DNA of 64,000 nucleotides from Emydura subglobosa. Lineage: Eukaryota; Chordata; Testudines; Chelidae. The DNA is taken from contig ML680055.1 of the NCBI GenBank assembly GCA_007922225.1, positions 1,311,857 through 1,375,856 of the forward strand, given 5' to 3'. Below are positions 34,095 to 46,075 of the stretch, one piece after another. Each line of letters opens with the position of its first letter. Position 1 is the stretch's first letter. Below the pieces are notes generated by a model, which was not told the origin of the DNA, searched no databases, and worked only from the letters and a program-made list of their open reading frames with translations. The position numbers and the translations under genes were made by a program.

Positions 34095-34765
34095 AGAATC
34101 CTAGATTAGGGCTGGAAGGGACCCCAGGAGGTATCTAGTCCAACCCCCTGCTCAAAGCAGGACCAACCCCAACTAAATCATCCCAGCCAGGGCTTTGTCA
34201 AGCCAGGCCTTAAAAACCTCTAGGGCTGGAGATTCCACCACCTCCCTAGGTAACCCATTCCAGTGCTTCACCACTCTCCTAGGGAAAAAGTTTTTCCTAA
34301 TATCCAACCTTGACCTCCCCAAATGCAACTTGAGACCGTTGCTCCTTGTTCTGTCATCTGCCACCACCGAGAACAGCCGAGCTCCATCCTCCCTGGAACC
34401 CCCTTTCAGGGAGTTAAAGGCTGCTATCAAATCCCCCTCATTCTTCTCTTCTGCGGACTAAACAAGCCTAGTTCCCTTAGCCTCTCCTCATAAGTCTTGT
34501 GCTCCAGCCCCCTCATCATTTTTGTTGCCCTCCGCTGGACTCTCTCCAACTTGTCCACATCCTTTTTGTAGTGGGGGGGGCCCAAAACTGGACACAATAC
34601 TTCAAATGTGGGCCCACCAATGCTGAATAGAGGGGAGTAATCACTTCCCGTGACCTGCTGGCAATGCTCCTCCTAATGCAGCCCAATGTGCTATTAGCCT
34701 TCTTGGCAACCAGGGCACACTGCTGACTCCTATCCAGCTTCTTGTCCACTGTAAGCCTGGAGCCA
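34095..34765 (-). mobile_element. CR1 LINE 3' end, antisense, nested in Harbinger 2
   Basis: The minus strand encodes [59 protein letters not shown], then after frame changes [20 protein letters not shown] and [12 protein letters not shown]. The 3' UTR ends at about 34095 with the CTAGGATTCT-like tail. Flanking sequence repeats CTCTGC on both sides (near 34079 and 34767), a probable short target duplication. It is the longest of the three same-subfamily copies in the window. Confidence 0.92.
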
Positions 34766-35790
34766 CAGAACTCTGCACTGTCCTTGTGCGCATTGCAAAT
34801 ACAAGACGCATGATTCTCCTTTATTTGCAGACCTGCAGGAAGCACGGCAACAATGGGGGACAGGAGGATTTTTTCTCGGACAGTGCAAAACAATTCATGG
34901 TTGTAGCTGGCGTTCACAGAGCAGATGCAGACGGTGGAGCGCCAGTTCTGGGTCGGAGAAATGAGCACTGACTGGTGGGATCACATCCTAATGAAGGCTT
35001 GGGATGATGAAAGACCACATTCCTGGATGTGTGCTGAGGCCGGCCCAGCCCTCCATGGAAGGGACACCAGAACGAGCACTGCATTGACAATGGAGAAGCG
35101 AGAGGTGACCACATTCTGGGAGCTTGCAATGCCAGATTGCTACCACTGCGTGCAAAAACATTTTGGAGTTGGAAAATCCACAGTGGGCCGTTGTCAAGCA
35201 AGCATGCAGGGCCATTAACCGTCTCCTGCTACGCAGGGCTGGGACAGGGCACAGTGCATGGATTTGTAGCAATGAGGTTCCTGAACTGCGGAGGAGCCAT
35301 AGATGACACCACACCCCAATTTTGGCACCAGCCCACCTCGCCACAGAGCACATCAACAGAAAGGGCAACTCTTCCATGGTCATGCAAGCGCTGACAGACC
35401 ACTGAGGATGCTTCACTGACCTCGCGGTGGGCTGCTCAGTGAAGGTGCGTGACGCTTGCATCTGTCAGAGCACAGCAGTGTTCAGGAAGCTACAAACAGG
35501 GGCTCTCTCAACTGGCGGATTCCCACTGACGGTGTTGAAATGCCAGTAGCGATCCTGGGGGGCCCAGCCCACCCGTTGCTCCCCCGGCTCATGAAGCCGT
35601 ACACCGGTCACTTTAACAGCACCAAGGAAAGACTCATCTGCCAGTGTAGCAGGTGCAGAATGACAGCTGAATGTGCCTTCGGCAGATTGGAGGGATGCTG
35701 GCAGTGTTTACTCACTAGATTGGATTTCAGTAAGGAAGCTATTGCAATGTCATAGCTGCCTGTTGAGTCCTGCATAATATCAGGGAGGCA
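34766..35790 (+). pseudogene. Harbinger DDE transposase relic
   Basis: Homology runs through several frames. TDWWDHILMKAWDDE is at about 34960-35010, MPDCYHCVQKHFGVGKSTVG at about 35128-35190, and VHGFVAMRFLNCGGAID with the first catalytic Asp at 35302-35304. EMPVAILGGPAHPLLPRLMK follows at about 35535-35600 and CRMTAECAFGRLEG, with the catalytic Glu at 35669-35671. The second catalytic Asp, expected at 35561-35563 in a GDPAYPLLP motif, is Gly here. With the frameshifts this makes the enzyme dead. The family cuts and pastes Harbinger elements together with the Myb-like partner. Confidence 0.85.
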
Positions 35791-36849
35791 AAGGGGGAAA
35801 AGCTGCTGCCAGAGTGGAGGGCAGAGGTGGAGCGGCCGTCTGCTGCCTTTGAGCAGCCAGACACAAGGGCCAGTCTACGAGCCCGCGGGGAGGCTTTGAA
35901 AGAGCCCTTTAGCCGTGTTGAGCCCCGCTAGCGTTCTGGGCTGGCGCGTTCTCTGGCCTGGAACTTCCGGTGCTGCTCAGAACAGCGCCGTGCATCCTGT
36001 ACAGTTACAATGACGAGGGGTCTGTGTTCCTTCAACTCTGAACTATGTGGCGCTTGCTGCACATTTATAAACATGGCTGGGCGTTTTCCTGAAGCTGTGA
36101 ATTCTGCGGAGCTTGGTGTGTATTTACAAGGACGGTTTGCTTTGATTACAGCTATCCATTCTGCAATATTTGTTGTGATCTAATAAAGATAATTTGATTC
36201 GCAAAAAAAAAAAACCCGAAAAACTATTGCCTGGGGGAAAAACACACAGAAAGTCAAGGTGGAAAAGCCCCCACAGGCAATGCCATGAAAATTGTTAACA
36301 TAACTTAATGGGGTGATCATTTAAAATTAGAAAGAAAGTAAATATCTGTGTCCATTTCAGTGCACAAATGCAGTCCGTTATGGCTATACATGCACCAGCC
36401 GTGGTTCTCACAGGCGAGTCTCTGTGAAGCTGTGGTTTTCCTTACTGTCCCGTGGTGTGGAGTGGGAGGGGTACGGTGTGCTGTGGTGCCATGTGATATG
36501 GGATATGATATGGTGGAGCCATAGATGACAAACGATGGGGAATCCTGGATTTTTGGACCTGATGGTCAACCAGCAGCTGCAGCATTTGGGTTTGCTACTT
36601 GAGAAGACCCATTATGTCCTCATGCATTTCCTGTGTGTGTCCTGTGGGACTCCTGGGCCTTCCCGTCTTCTCTTTTTCCATGTCATTGGTCACGTCAGCC
36701 CTCCAGGGTCATCGTTAACAGCCCCGTGCAGCGCTGGCTTGCAAGATTTCACAGAACTAGCCCTCCCTCGTCCTCTTCTGTAGGAGTTACAGTCACAGCG
36801 GAAAGGGGGGGGAGAAGTCTCCAAACTCCCTTCCCAGGAACACTTTTAA

Positions 36850-37935
36850 TAAGAAATGCTTCTTGCCACTGCAGCTGTGGAGCACGTCGGCCCAGGCCCG
36901 CTCTCCAGCCCCAGCCGCGGGAGCATGGCCTGCCGGTTGCGAGAAGCTGTGAAATGCTGGGCCCGCTGTCACAGGTACACGCACAGGGCGGCGGCCCCGA
37001 GAGCTGGCGTTGTTTCCCACAGGGCGGTGCGGATTCTCACTGATACCTCTCTCCTGAGGGTGACAAAGGCACAGACAGCCCGCTGCATGGTTTGCTGCAG
37101 CGGTGTCCGCAGACCGGCGTAGGAACGAGTCCTACCACGGAGGAAGACAGACGGCTGCCATGCCTACAGCCCGTCAGGAGAAGATTGCAGCGCGGCTCCA
37201 CGGCGGTTTAATCGAGGTCTCCCCGGAGCAGTGCCCGTTGGCTGTACCTCCGGCAGCTCTCCTCGCCCACGGGAAACAGCGAAAAGTCAATGCCTGGGTC
37301 TTCGTAACCGGGGGATGGGCCAGGCTCCCCCTTTACACTTAAACATGGTAAGGAAAATGCAGGCACCCCCTGAGCCGAGCTCCCGGCCCCTCCGTCAGGT
37401 CGATCCGCGCACAGCTGGCAGGACTGGTTAGCCTGTGACGGAGCCTCGAACATTCCTTGCTTGTGGCACGGCTGGAGTCATCTGCCGCAGCTCCCTGTCT
37501 CCTTCTCTTCCTCCTCGCTGCTCACAGCTGGGGTCTCCGTCTCGGGCTGCTGCAGGGTCTGCGGGGTGCTGGAGAGGTCTCCACAAGGACGGCACGCAGC
37601 TTTTTGCACAAGCAGCAGGTCTGCAGCTTGGCACCGGATTGACTGTTGGCCACCCTGACCTTGTACGCCTGCCGCGGCTCCTTGGCTCTCAGGCAGCTCT
37701 GCCGCTGATCCCTGCCGCTGATCTCCTGCGTCCTCCGTGCAATCTGCTCCTCGCTGGCCACTTTTTATGGCTGGTCCGTAGCTCTGCTTGCAGAGCCTCT
37801 TCTCCCCACAGGCCCAGGAGATCCAACAGCTCCTGTCTACGCCAGGCAGAAACGCATCTAGTGTGTGGAGCTGGCATGGTCGGCCGGAGAGCTGCCAGGT
37901 GTGCAGTCAGGGAAAGGCTTTGCCCAGCCACGCGG
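36850..37935 (-). pseudogene. Harbinger Myb-like DNA-binding protein relic
   Basis: The minus strand encodes AWRRQELLDLLGLWGEEALQ and AELRTSHKK at about 37845-37770, the start of the Myb/SANT-like trihelix region. After a frameshift, LRAKEPRQAYKVRVANSQSG and AKLQTCCLCKKLRAVL follow at about 37690-37570. The C-terminal part is low-complexity and hard to follow. In active Harbinger elements this protein helps the transposase bind DNA and enter the nucleus. Frameshifts and stops make this copy a pseudogene. Confidence 0.75.
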
Positions 37936-38247
37936 GGGCTTTAAAGGGGTGTGTGGCTTCCAGTCTCCGTGAGCCCCGCACAGTGGAGTTCACAGCAGCA
38001 GCCTGGTCTCTGTCCGCAGGTGTGGCGTGGGACACTGCCCGAGGACTGTTCGGTTGACACAGGTCATGCAACGCCTCCACTCGTGCCGTGAGGACCTCAG
38101 GAGGTCGGCCACGGCCCCCCGCTGCTCAGGGAGGTGGTTTTACCATGTGCCGCAGCGCAGCGCATCCGTCATCTGGAGACGCCCTGAGTGCAGACAGGTC
38201 AATGCAAGGCAACCCCTGGTGACCTAACTTCGTAGTGCAGCCAGGGG

Positions 38248-39841
38248 TCGGGTGGTGCCCCTCCTTCCCTGCCTACCCTGGCTCGTCTCCACACCGGTAC
38301 ATCGGCAGCCAGCCTTTCTCCAGCCAGCCCCGAGTAGCTGAGGGCCACAAGGTTGGGAGCTGGGGCCAGAGAGAACTGCAGGGGCCATCTGCATGCAGCA
38401 GCTTTCACAGAGTCACAGCCCAGCCCTGTCTCCTCTCGGCTGGGAAGAGACTTCAGGATGGGCTCCAATGAAAGGCCCCATAATGTCCCGGTGCCCTCCT
38501 GACCCCGGGTGAGCAGCTTATGCCCCAGAGCCTGACGACGGGTTCTGTGACAGCGGTTGGGACCTAGGGGGTTCTGGCTCCCGGGGAACTGTCCAGGGGG
38601 TCTCCGGGAATCACCCCACCGATGGTGCCAGTATCTCAGAGCACATGGAGCTGTCCTGGCTCCCCAGGGGCTGACGGATTGCTCTTTGCTGGGCGGGCGA
38701 GTCTGCAGCTGGGTCCCCCGGCGCTGCTCTTTTAAAAGTCTGGCCCTTATTTAGGGGCCTGAACAGAAGCAGAGCTCTAGGGAAGCTGCCCTTCAACTTC
38801 CCAGGGCCTCAACCCCCCCCTGGAAACGGGGGATCATAATCTTCCCTTTCCCGCCCCGCCCTCGCCGGGCCGGGCGCTGCCCCTCGCTGTGGTGGTGCAG
38901 GGCCCAGCACAGTGGGGCCCCGGAGCAGAGCCCTGGTAATTGCGGCCAGCAGCCGGGAGACTCCCGCGGGGCTCTCGCTTTATCAGTTCTCCAAATATTC
39001 TTTGCAGCCTCTTGTTTTCCTTCCTCAATTTCCTCCTCAGCCTGTCTCTTGGTCTCCCTCTAGTGCCCTCTCGTGTGTGTTGCGCGCCCTCCCTCCGCCT
39101 CTCTTCTCCCAGCCATGGCGCTGGACACAGCACAGCTGCCCACTCAGGCGCCAGCCTCCCGGGCCACCAGCGGGCCACTGCCCCCCTCGCGCTGCGTGAC
39201 AGGGCTGCTTTTCTCTGCCTTGCACGGTCCCTTTAAATCTCTCGGGCCTCAGCTGACGGTGGCGAGGGGCAGCCATTTTTGTGTGGCGCTCCATGCAGAT
39301 TGTCCCAGAGCAGCCAGCCGCGGCGTGCTCACTTGACAGGCCGTCCTGACGGACTCTGGCTGTTGGCTCGTGGGTGGGGAGGACTCAGCAGATGAGCTGC
39401 TGCCATGTTGGCCTGCAGAGCACTCGCCAACTCATTGCTCCTGAGAATGCACTATCTATCCTGAGCTAACTAAGCCCGCATCTTGTCCTAGCACGGCCCA
39501 CCGAGTCTAACCGCAGGCCACAACAGCCCCCGCTACACCCACCCACCCTGCTTAGACTGTGACCTCTCTGGAGCAGGAACTGCCTGAGCTCTGCATTTGT
39601 ACAGCACCTAGCACAACGGGGCCCTGCCCCTAGACTCCCGCAACACATTCAAGCCACAGTAATCCCTCTGTGCTGGGGGCGGGTAGCTGAGCCCTTGCCG
39701 AGCGTCCCTACGTGGGCCAAACTGAGCAGACGTGTGGTTGAGGACTGGAGTATTAAACCATGTATCAGGGGATTCGACTTGTCAGCGGAGGGCAGGTAAA
39801 AGAGGCAGGAAAAGGAAGGGCCAGAGAAGCCCAGGATCTCA
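38248..39841. other. GC-rich intronic DNA, SINE fragment, no gene
   Basis: Mostly unassigned. At about 39545-39640 a piece of a dispersed amniote SINE-type repeat (GACCTCTCTGGAGCAGGAAC ... GTACAGCACCTAGCACAACG) is present; related pieces occur at 47320-47410 and 59240-59320. Confidence 0.45.
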
Positions 39842-40279
39842 GGCCTGGTCTACACTCCAGAGTTAGTTGACGCACGGCAGCTTACATCACCCTGTGTAAG
39901 GCCAGACCTACACTGCACACTCACTTGGGTGGAACCGTGTCACTCGGGGTGTGAAAAACCCACCCCTCTGAGTGCTGCACTCACACCGACCGCAACCCGC
40001 GTGCGGACAGCACCGTGTCGGCAGGAGAGCTCTGCCCCTGGGCTCAGCTACAGTGGCGCATCGACCGGGGCCCGGCACCACGCGGGGAGGGAGGGTCGCT
40101 GCAGCGGCAGAGCAGACACCGCGTGGCTTTCAGCTCCCACAGCCAGCCAGTGCGCTCGGTGCAAGCGCTGCCGGGGAGGACGCGCACCCCTGACACAAGC
40201 AGCCTCCTGCAGACGTGCTCAAGCCGGGTCACTGCTGGCCTGAGTTAGGTCCATGGAATTTTGTGGTGCAGACACGGCC
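39842..40279. mobile_element. MITE with GGCCTGGTCTACAC termini
   Basis: Left end GGCCTGGTCTACAC; right end GTGCAGACACGGCC, which reverse-complements to GGCCGTGTCTGCAC (11 of 14 matching). The interior has ACAGCACCGTGTCGGCAGGA and GGAGAGCTCTGCCCC. The terminus type is shared with Harbinger 2 and with the insertion at 8639-9953, so Harbinger-type transposase may have moved it; that is inference. It has no coding capacity. Confidence 0.65.
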
Positions 40280-40799
40280 CCAGGCAGGGCAGAGCGCCCC
40301 CCCCACTCTTGCCCTGGGCTCAGGACGAAGGTAAAAGCCTTTTGTGCAGCCCAGCGGAGATGAAGGCTGGAGTCGTGAGGACTGGCTGCAGAGAGGGACG
40401 CTGCCCTGGGACGCCCGCTTTCACCCATTTGCACTCCCCAGTGCTGGCGAGGGGGCAGGGCAGCGCTTGCTGTTGGAGAGAGGCAGGAGCCGATACATGT
40501 GGTCGAGGTATAGCTCACGACTTCCCCAGTGAGGCCTTTCTTCTCCGCGGCCATCGGCGGCAGGGCCCGGCCGTCGGCGGGAAGACAGTTCCATTGCCAG
40601 TGCAGGGCACTTGTCAGAGCCCCTCCACGGGCTGGTGCTTCAAGCTCCTCCGTGTCACCTTACGATCGAAAGGAGGCGGGGGGGGCCCGGAGAATAACTC
40701 CCTGCACTGCACCGACCCTGCCACGGCCAACAGGCCTGCGTGAGTCGGCCACGGGCGTGAGGGTAGAGGGTAGCTGGGGCTGACAAGCTGCGCTCCTGC

Positions 40800-40915
40800 G
40801 TTCTGCTCCCCACGCTGCTGTGCGATCTTTGGGGAAGTCACTGACCTCCTCTGCCACTCGCTTTTCCCCATCTGTAAAGTGGAACAAACACCTGGGAGCA
40901 CCGAGACCGGAGCCC
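40800..40915 (+). repeat. MIR/CORE-SINE-like fragment
   Basis: CTGCTGTGCGATCTTTGGGG, AAGTCACTGACCTCCTCTGC, and CCCCATCTGTAAAGTGG in the order and spacing of a MIR-type SINE. Confidence 0.65.
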
Positions 40916-42119
40916 TGTCACGCCAGGCGCTGCCCAGACACACAGCGTGAGACAGGCGCACAGCCTGGGCAGACAGGAGAGACACAGGGCCCGTTTCACC
41001 CAGGGGGAAACTGAGGCCCAGGCACGTTAAGGCCAGGTACCAGAGTCACAGTCAGGGCCAGGTTTCCAGAGAGCGCTGCTCCGGTTTACGCCCGGAACTA
41101 AGGGCCAGATGGCCAGAGATGCTCAGTACTTTGGGTGCAGGTTGGGTGCCACGCTTTGAACATACCGGTGCTACCTGACATGCCGTCACACAGGTTGCAG
41201 AGGGGGAATTGAGCCCAGTCCCCAAAGGGGCCTACGGCCTTACCCCCATCACCCCACCCTGTGTGAAGCGCTTTGAGATGACGGGGTTACAAGTGCCAAG
41301 TCTCTTCTCAGTTGCTGACACAGCCGGCACGCACGTGTGAACTTCCTCTGATCCTGCTACGGCTCTCACACGGCTCCCATCCCCGGGGGTTGAACTGAGG
41401 GGCTGATGAGGTACAGAGCCATTTATTCCGCGGCTTTGAGCCTCCTCAGCGTTGTGACTGGCAGCTCTCCATCCTCCTCCTTCCCAGCCCGCCTGCTGGA
41501 TAAACACGAACGCAGCGAGATCAGCTGCATGCCGGCGCCGCGGCCATTCATCTTCACTCGTTAAGGAGATGCCTTGTCACGGCACTCGCCAGTTATGACA
41601 TTATCCCCCAACTAGTGAAGATAAATGGCAAATTCAAAGCCAGGCTCTAGAACGTCGCTGTCTCCTGCGCTGTGCGTGTCGCTGACGGGCCAGCCTGGAA
41701 AAGCTTGGGGCGAAGATGGGCTCAGGCCACAAACCTTGGCTCCAGGGGGAGGCTGTTTGGGCCTGGGATTCTAGGACAGAGTCTGAGTAATAAACAGTGA
41801 CACTCAGCCCTTCCTCCCGGAGATCTCGAGGGGAGTCGGTCCAATTAGCCCCATTCTGCGACTGCAGCAGAGCGAGGACGTGACACAGCCAATCTTGCTC
41901 AGGGTCACAGAGCCAGTAAGTAGCAGCAGAGCCAGTTGCAGAACCCAGGAGTCCTGGCGTCCCAGTCCAGTTTCCCTGCCCGCTCTGTCACGCCACATCT
42001 CCTTAGACAGGCTGATGCTAATCCAAACCCCTTGGGCCTGCGAAATAGGGTTGGAAATCTCAGGGGAACAGCTTTCTGGCAAGCAAGGGTGGCAGCGCGC
42101 TCCAATGGCTACAGCAGCA

Positions 42120-42290
42120 GATAGCACACCGGCTTCGCTGCCGACCTGCTGGCTGATCTCATGCAAGGCACTGCCCCTTGCTGTGCCTCGGTTTCCCCTC
42201 GTGCCCTTTGTCTGCTTTATTTAGCTTGTCAAAGGGCTGTCTCTCACTGTGCACATGTACAGAGCCTTGCACAACTGGCCCTTGATCTCT
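42120..42290 (+). repeat. MIR/CORE-SINE-like fragment
   Basis: CTGATCTCATGCAAGGCACT, GCCCCTTGCTGTGCCTCGGT, TTCCCC and, further on, TACAGAGCCTTGCACAACTG. This is the layout of the extended tRNA-derived amniote SINE also seen at 44300 and 59105. Confidence 0.6.
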
Positions 42291-42714
42291 GGCGGGGCAG
42301 CAGGTGCCGCCGTATGCACACAACACTGCTGCCCATGAGTCTCACCTGGAGTGGGCGTTACATGTGATACAGACCAGGAACACAAGAGGGCGCTTCGGCT
42401 AAAACCAAGAGGGTGGGGCTACCATCTGCTAGTTTGATTTCCATTAAGGCTCCCATCTAATCCCTTTGATTGTTTATTAGTACATAGCCTCCTCCTTCCA
42501 GGACCAGCCCATGCGCCCCAAGCCCTTCCTCCCTCGACTTTGGTGCTTCGGGCCCTGGCAGGAACGGGGAAGAGCAAACTCTGCTGTGAAAATGAAAACA
42601 CTGAGGCACGGAACAACCTTGCCCAGGTCAGCTCTGCTCCGACTGGTGTTTGCTGCTCCCCGCCCCTTAGAGGAAGAGTGCAATGAACTGGCACCGGTGC
42701 CCTCTACTGGCTGG

Positions 42715-42773
42715 AATCAGAACTAATCTGCTATGTGTCAGAAACCCCATATTGCTAGCAGCTAATGGAGATT
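42715..42773 (+). repeat. 59-bp dispersed repeat, copy A
   Basis: AATCAGAACTAATCTGCTAT ... ATTGCTAGCAGCTAATGGAG. 52 of 59 bases match copy B at 44208-44266 in the same orientation. The family is not recognised. Confidence 0.8.
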
Positions 42774-44207
42774 CTCAGACGGGTAGTGGGCCTGGACTCT
42801 GGAGGCTCTGTCCCTGCTGTAACTTCCAAGCGGTCATGGCATGCTGCAGTGACAACTGTAAAGTTCCTAGGTGGCCACAGATTTGTTACTAGAGATGTCA
42901 AATTACCTCCAGGTGGATGAAACAAACACAGAATGATATTGACAGACAGGCACAGGAGGGCCTGAACACTTGTTTTCTCAGCCTCTGTCCCTCCTGATGT
43001 ACATGCACTGGATACTAATAATCCACAGCCTCCTTCCCCATAACACGAAGGGCCTCGCTCAGCTACAGACAGAAGCCAAATGATTTACAGCCCAGACCGT
43101 CTCGCCTGTAGTGGCAAGGCTCTCAGTACGGTGGAGGAGTTTGCCAGCTGGAATGCCGGGCTAGAACGGCGGAGAGTTAATTCAACTCTTATAGCCACGC
43201 TGCAAATCTAGTGACAGTGACAGACGGGGGCTAAAGAAGATTGAAACAGGTGAGGGGAGGGGCTCTCACAGAGCAAAGGAGGAGAGAGGGCAAGGGGGCA
43301 CATCTGTCCTCCACGCCATAACAGAACATGGCCAGGAAGGGGAACGGACCGAGCAGGAGACCGGAAGCCAGGAATCCTCAAGCCCTATTCCAGCTCCTGC
43401 ACTGTTCTGCAACCTCAGTGGAATCCCTTCCCCCCTGTAACTCAGTTTCCCCATCCCCACTTCACAGGGCTGTTGTGTGTCATTCAGACAGTGCCTGGGA
43501 TATGCGAAGGCCTGTGTATTGGCACTAAATCAAGCGAGCATTCATGTAGCTACAGGACATCAGTGCAACTCAGGGCTGAAGACCCAACAGCAGAAGTTTC
43601 TCTCCTCCTCTTGTCTCTTCTAATTCATTCTATTAGAGCACAAACACATGGCAAGAGTGGCCCTGCCCCAAAAAGCTCCCAGGCTGACTAGGCAATGGGG
43701 GGGAGTGAGTCACCCCAACTCACCCAGCAGCAGAGCTGGGAATCGAACCCTGGTGTCCTAGCGCCTAATCTCATGCCCTGGCCACTAGGATGCCCTGCTG
43801 AGCCACATCCAGATGTTTCACCCAGGTTAGTCAGTTTGCTGTACAAAGAACGGCTCTGAGAACTAGCCCAGCCAGCTACCAAAGCATGTGCCAATCCCAT
43901 CTGGTGTCTGCTCTGCATCACCCAAGTTTGATGACAAATCAAAAAACCAGCCTTGTGCTGATCAAGTTAGCAGTTTGTCTGGGGAAACGAGCGGTCTCTC
44001 AAAGAGCCAGGATATAAATTCATCCGGAGTGTGTCAGCAAATGCAGCTGGAATGCAGCAGGCACTGCTCAGCGGGAACTTTAAATGATCTCGTCAGTTAC
44101 AGAACCAGCCTTTAAATGGCATTTAACAAAGATGATTCAGTTAAAACACAGAGACCGGGATAAAGCCCCAGAGCGAGGTGCTGTTCGGCTAATGCCCTAC
44201 TGCATTC

Positions 44208-44266
44208 AATCAGAACTAATCTGCTAAGTGTCATGGACCCCACATTGCTAGCAGTTAATAGAGATT
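44208..44266 (+). repeat. 59-bp dispersed repeat, copy B
   Basis: AATCAGAACTAATCTGCTAA ... ATTGCTAGCAGTTAATAGAG, the partner of 42715-42773. It lies directly before a MIR-like SINE. Confidence 0.8.
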
Positions 44267-44299
44267 TATTTCTTAACCTAACTGACTGAAGAGGCAGCA

Positions 44300-44475
44300 T
44301 GGGCTAATGGTTGAAGCACAGGACTGGGTCCCCTAAGTTCTGATTCTGGCTCTGCCACTAACTTGCTGTGTGGCCCTTAGCATGTCACTTTCTCTCTCTG
44401 TACCTCAGGTTTCCCATCTGTAATACAGGGGTAACATTGACCTACTAAACTGAACTACTGCGAAGTGTCACTGAC
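44300..44475 (+). repeat. MIR/CORE-SINE-like element
   Basis: GCATGGGCTAATGGTTGAAG (A-box-like start), GATTCTGGCTCTGCCACTAA, CTTGCTGTGTGGCCCTTAGC, and TTTCCCATCTGTAATACAGG. This is one of the best-preserved MIR-type SINEs in the window. Confidence 0.75.
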
Positions 44476-44514
44476 CTTTGTCAAGCAGAGGGACTCAGGA
44501 AAGGACACTGGCCC

Positions 44515-44690
44515 AGTAGCTGAAGCCCCGGACGAGGACTCTATTCCCAGCTCTGCCACTGACCTGCGGGGTGACGTGGGCCAAGTCACTTCCACTCTTA
44601 TGCCTTTGTCTATTCAGACTGAGAGTTCTCTGGGGCAGCAGCCGCCTCTCACTGTCTGTCTACTGCACCCGGCATGTCAGGGGCTCTGGC
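44515..44690 (+). repeat. MIR/CORE-SINE-like element
   Basis: ATTCCCAGCTCTGCCACTGA, CGTGGGCCAAGTCACTTCCA and CAGACTGAGAGTTCTCTGGG, in head-to-tail order after the element at 44300. Confidence 0.7.
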
Positions 44691-45977
44691 ACAATTGCAA
44701 TATAAATAATATCATTACCATTTTACAAATACAGGAAACTGAGTCTCAGGGAGGGCAAGTGCCTTGGGAAGGGGAACATAGCAAATTGGCCACAGAAGTT
44801 ATTGTAACAAGGTGGTAGGATATCCCTGAATGCCACCCTCTCCACCCTGACAGCAGGTATTAATCCCACTGGGAAAGGGTTAAGTGGGTCCCACTGACTT
44901 GCAGAAGCAGGTGGCTCATTTGCCCATCCATATGCAAGGGTGATGCGTGTGGTTCTCTGGGGACAGAGGATCTAGGGTGTGGGCTGAGCAGTCCAGAAGG
45001 AGGAAATATAGGAATATACCAGCCTAGATAGATGATTTGAGCTGATCTTTATATTGTGCTATTATTAATTTCTGTGTTAAGTTCAAACCCCAGGCATGGG
45101 CTGAATTTGGACTCTCAACAGTGGGTGGAGTGGGTTCAAGTGCCAGTTGGAACCATCTCCCAGTTACATGCTTGTATTGCAAACCTGGTATTGCTTCAAA
45201 GATAGAGCCCTTCTGCTGGGGGATTGTTGATGGGTCAGTCCAGAGTGGCCCCAAAGATCAGTCAGGGAAAGGTGAATTTGTTTCTCCCCGGGGACTGGAA
45301 TAGCTTTGATCTCCCCTATATGGCAGTGACATGGGATGTCAGAGCTCCTGAGCTGCTCCCGTGATGAATGACAATAACGATCTGGCACCCGTGAAGCATC
45401 TTTCTGCCAGTTTGACTTCAGGAGGCATTTCACTGACTGTACGAGCTACATAGGTGAAGATTGCGGTTTCCCCCACTACTGCAGTGCAGCCACCTCTGGG
45501 GTGAGACCTGGCAGCTGCTTGCCGTGCATAGCTATACTGCACAACAATTTGACACAGGAAGGGAGAAGAATCCTGTGTACAACAGAGACAACAAAGTACC
45601 TTAGACAGAAGCAGAGCTATAGGGCCTTAAAACCTGTGTAGATCCTTCGATTTCATAAAGTTCTAAAGGTCTCTTCTGGCCTTGATCAGCTGTCAACAGA
45701 GGTCATTACTTCTCACCCAGTTACCCCTGCGCTGAGCCCAATACCTCGAGTTTGACTATAGCATCTTCCAGAAAGGCTCTGAAGACACCAAGAGACGGAG
45801 AATCCTCCACTCCCCTTGAGAGTTGGTTCCGATCCCCCTGCCTGTTAAACATTTGTGCCTTATTGAATTTGGCTGGCTTCAGCTTTCAGCCATGGGTTCC
45901 TCTTCTGCTTTCGTCGGTTAAGAGTAAAGAACCTTTAGTGCCTGGTATTTTCTCCTCATGAAGGTCCTTACACACTG

Positions 45978-46075
45978 CCATAGACGCATAGACTTTAAGG
46001 CCATCATGATCATCTAGTCTGACCTCCTGTACATCGCAGGCCACAGAACCTCACCCACCCGCTGCTGTAATAGAC
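45978..46075 (-). mobile_element. CR1 3'-end fragment, antisense
   Basis: CATAGACGCATAGACTTTAA, GATCATCTAGTCTGACCTCC, TGTACATCGCAGGCCACAGA. Same CR1 subfamily end as 7330-7418. Confidence 0.75.

Larger units (their letters stand above)
33717..38247. mobile_element. Near-complete Harbinger DNA transposon 2, about 4.5 kb
   Basis: Left end GGCATTGTCTGCACTAC (33717-33733) and right end GTAGTGCAGCCAGGGG (38232-38247). In inverted orientation these share CTGCACTAC plus diverged flanks. It carries a DDE transposase on the plus strand (34766-35790, with a 3' UTR up to AATAAAG at about 36182) and a Myb-like gene on the minus strand (37935-36850). The two converge, as is usual for this family. A CR1 copy (34095-34765) interrupts it upstream of the transposase. 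The 12-A run at 36203 lies just after the transposase polyadenylation signal. I found no clear 3-bp target duplication, so the outer edges are less certain than the coding parts. Confidence 0.75.
40280..45977. other. Intronic DNA rich in MIR-like SINE fragments, no gene
   Basis: Apart from the SINE-like pieces and the 59-bp repeat pair listed separately, I see antisense MIR-like words at 41000-41020 (GGGGGAAACTGAGGCCCAGG), 41846-41945 and 44722-44765 (CATTTTACAAATACAGGAAA). A CCCAGGAGTCCTGGCG word is at about 41945 and related sequence at 43735-43800. No coding exon or RNA gene was recognised. Confidence 0.5.
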
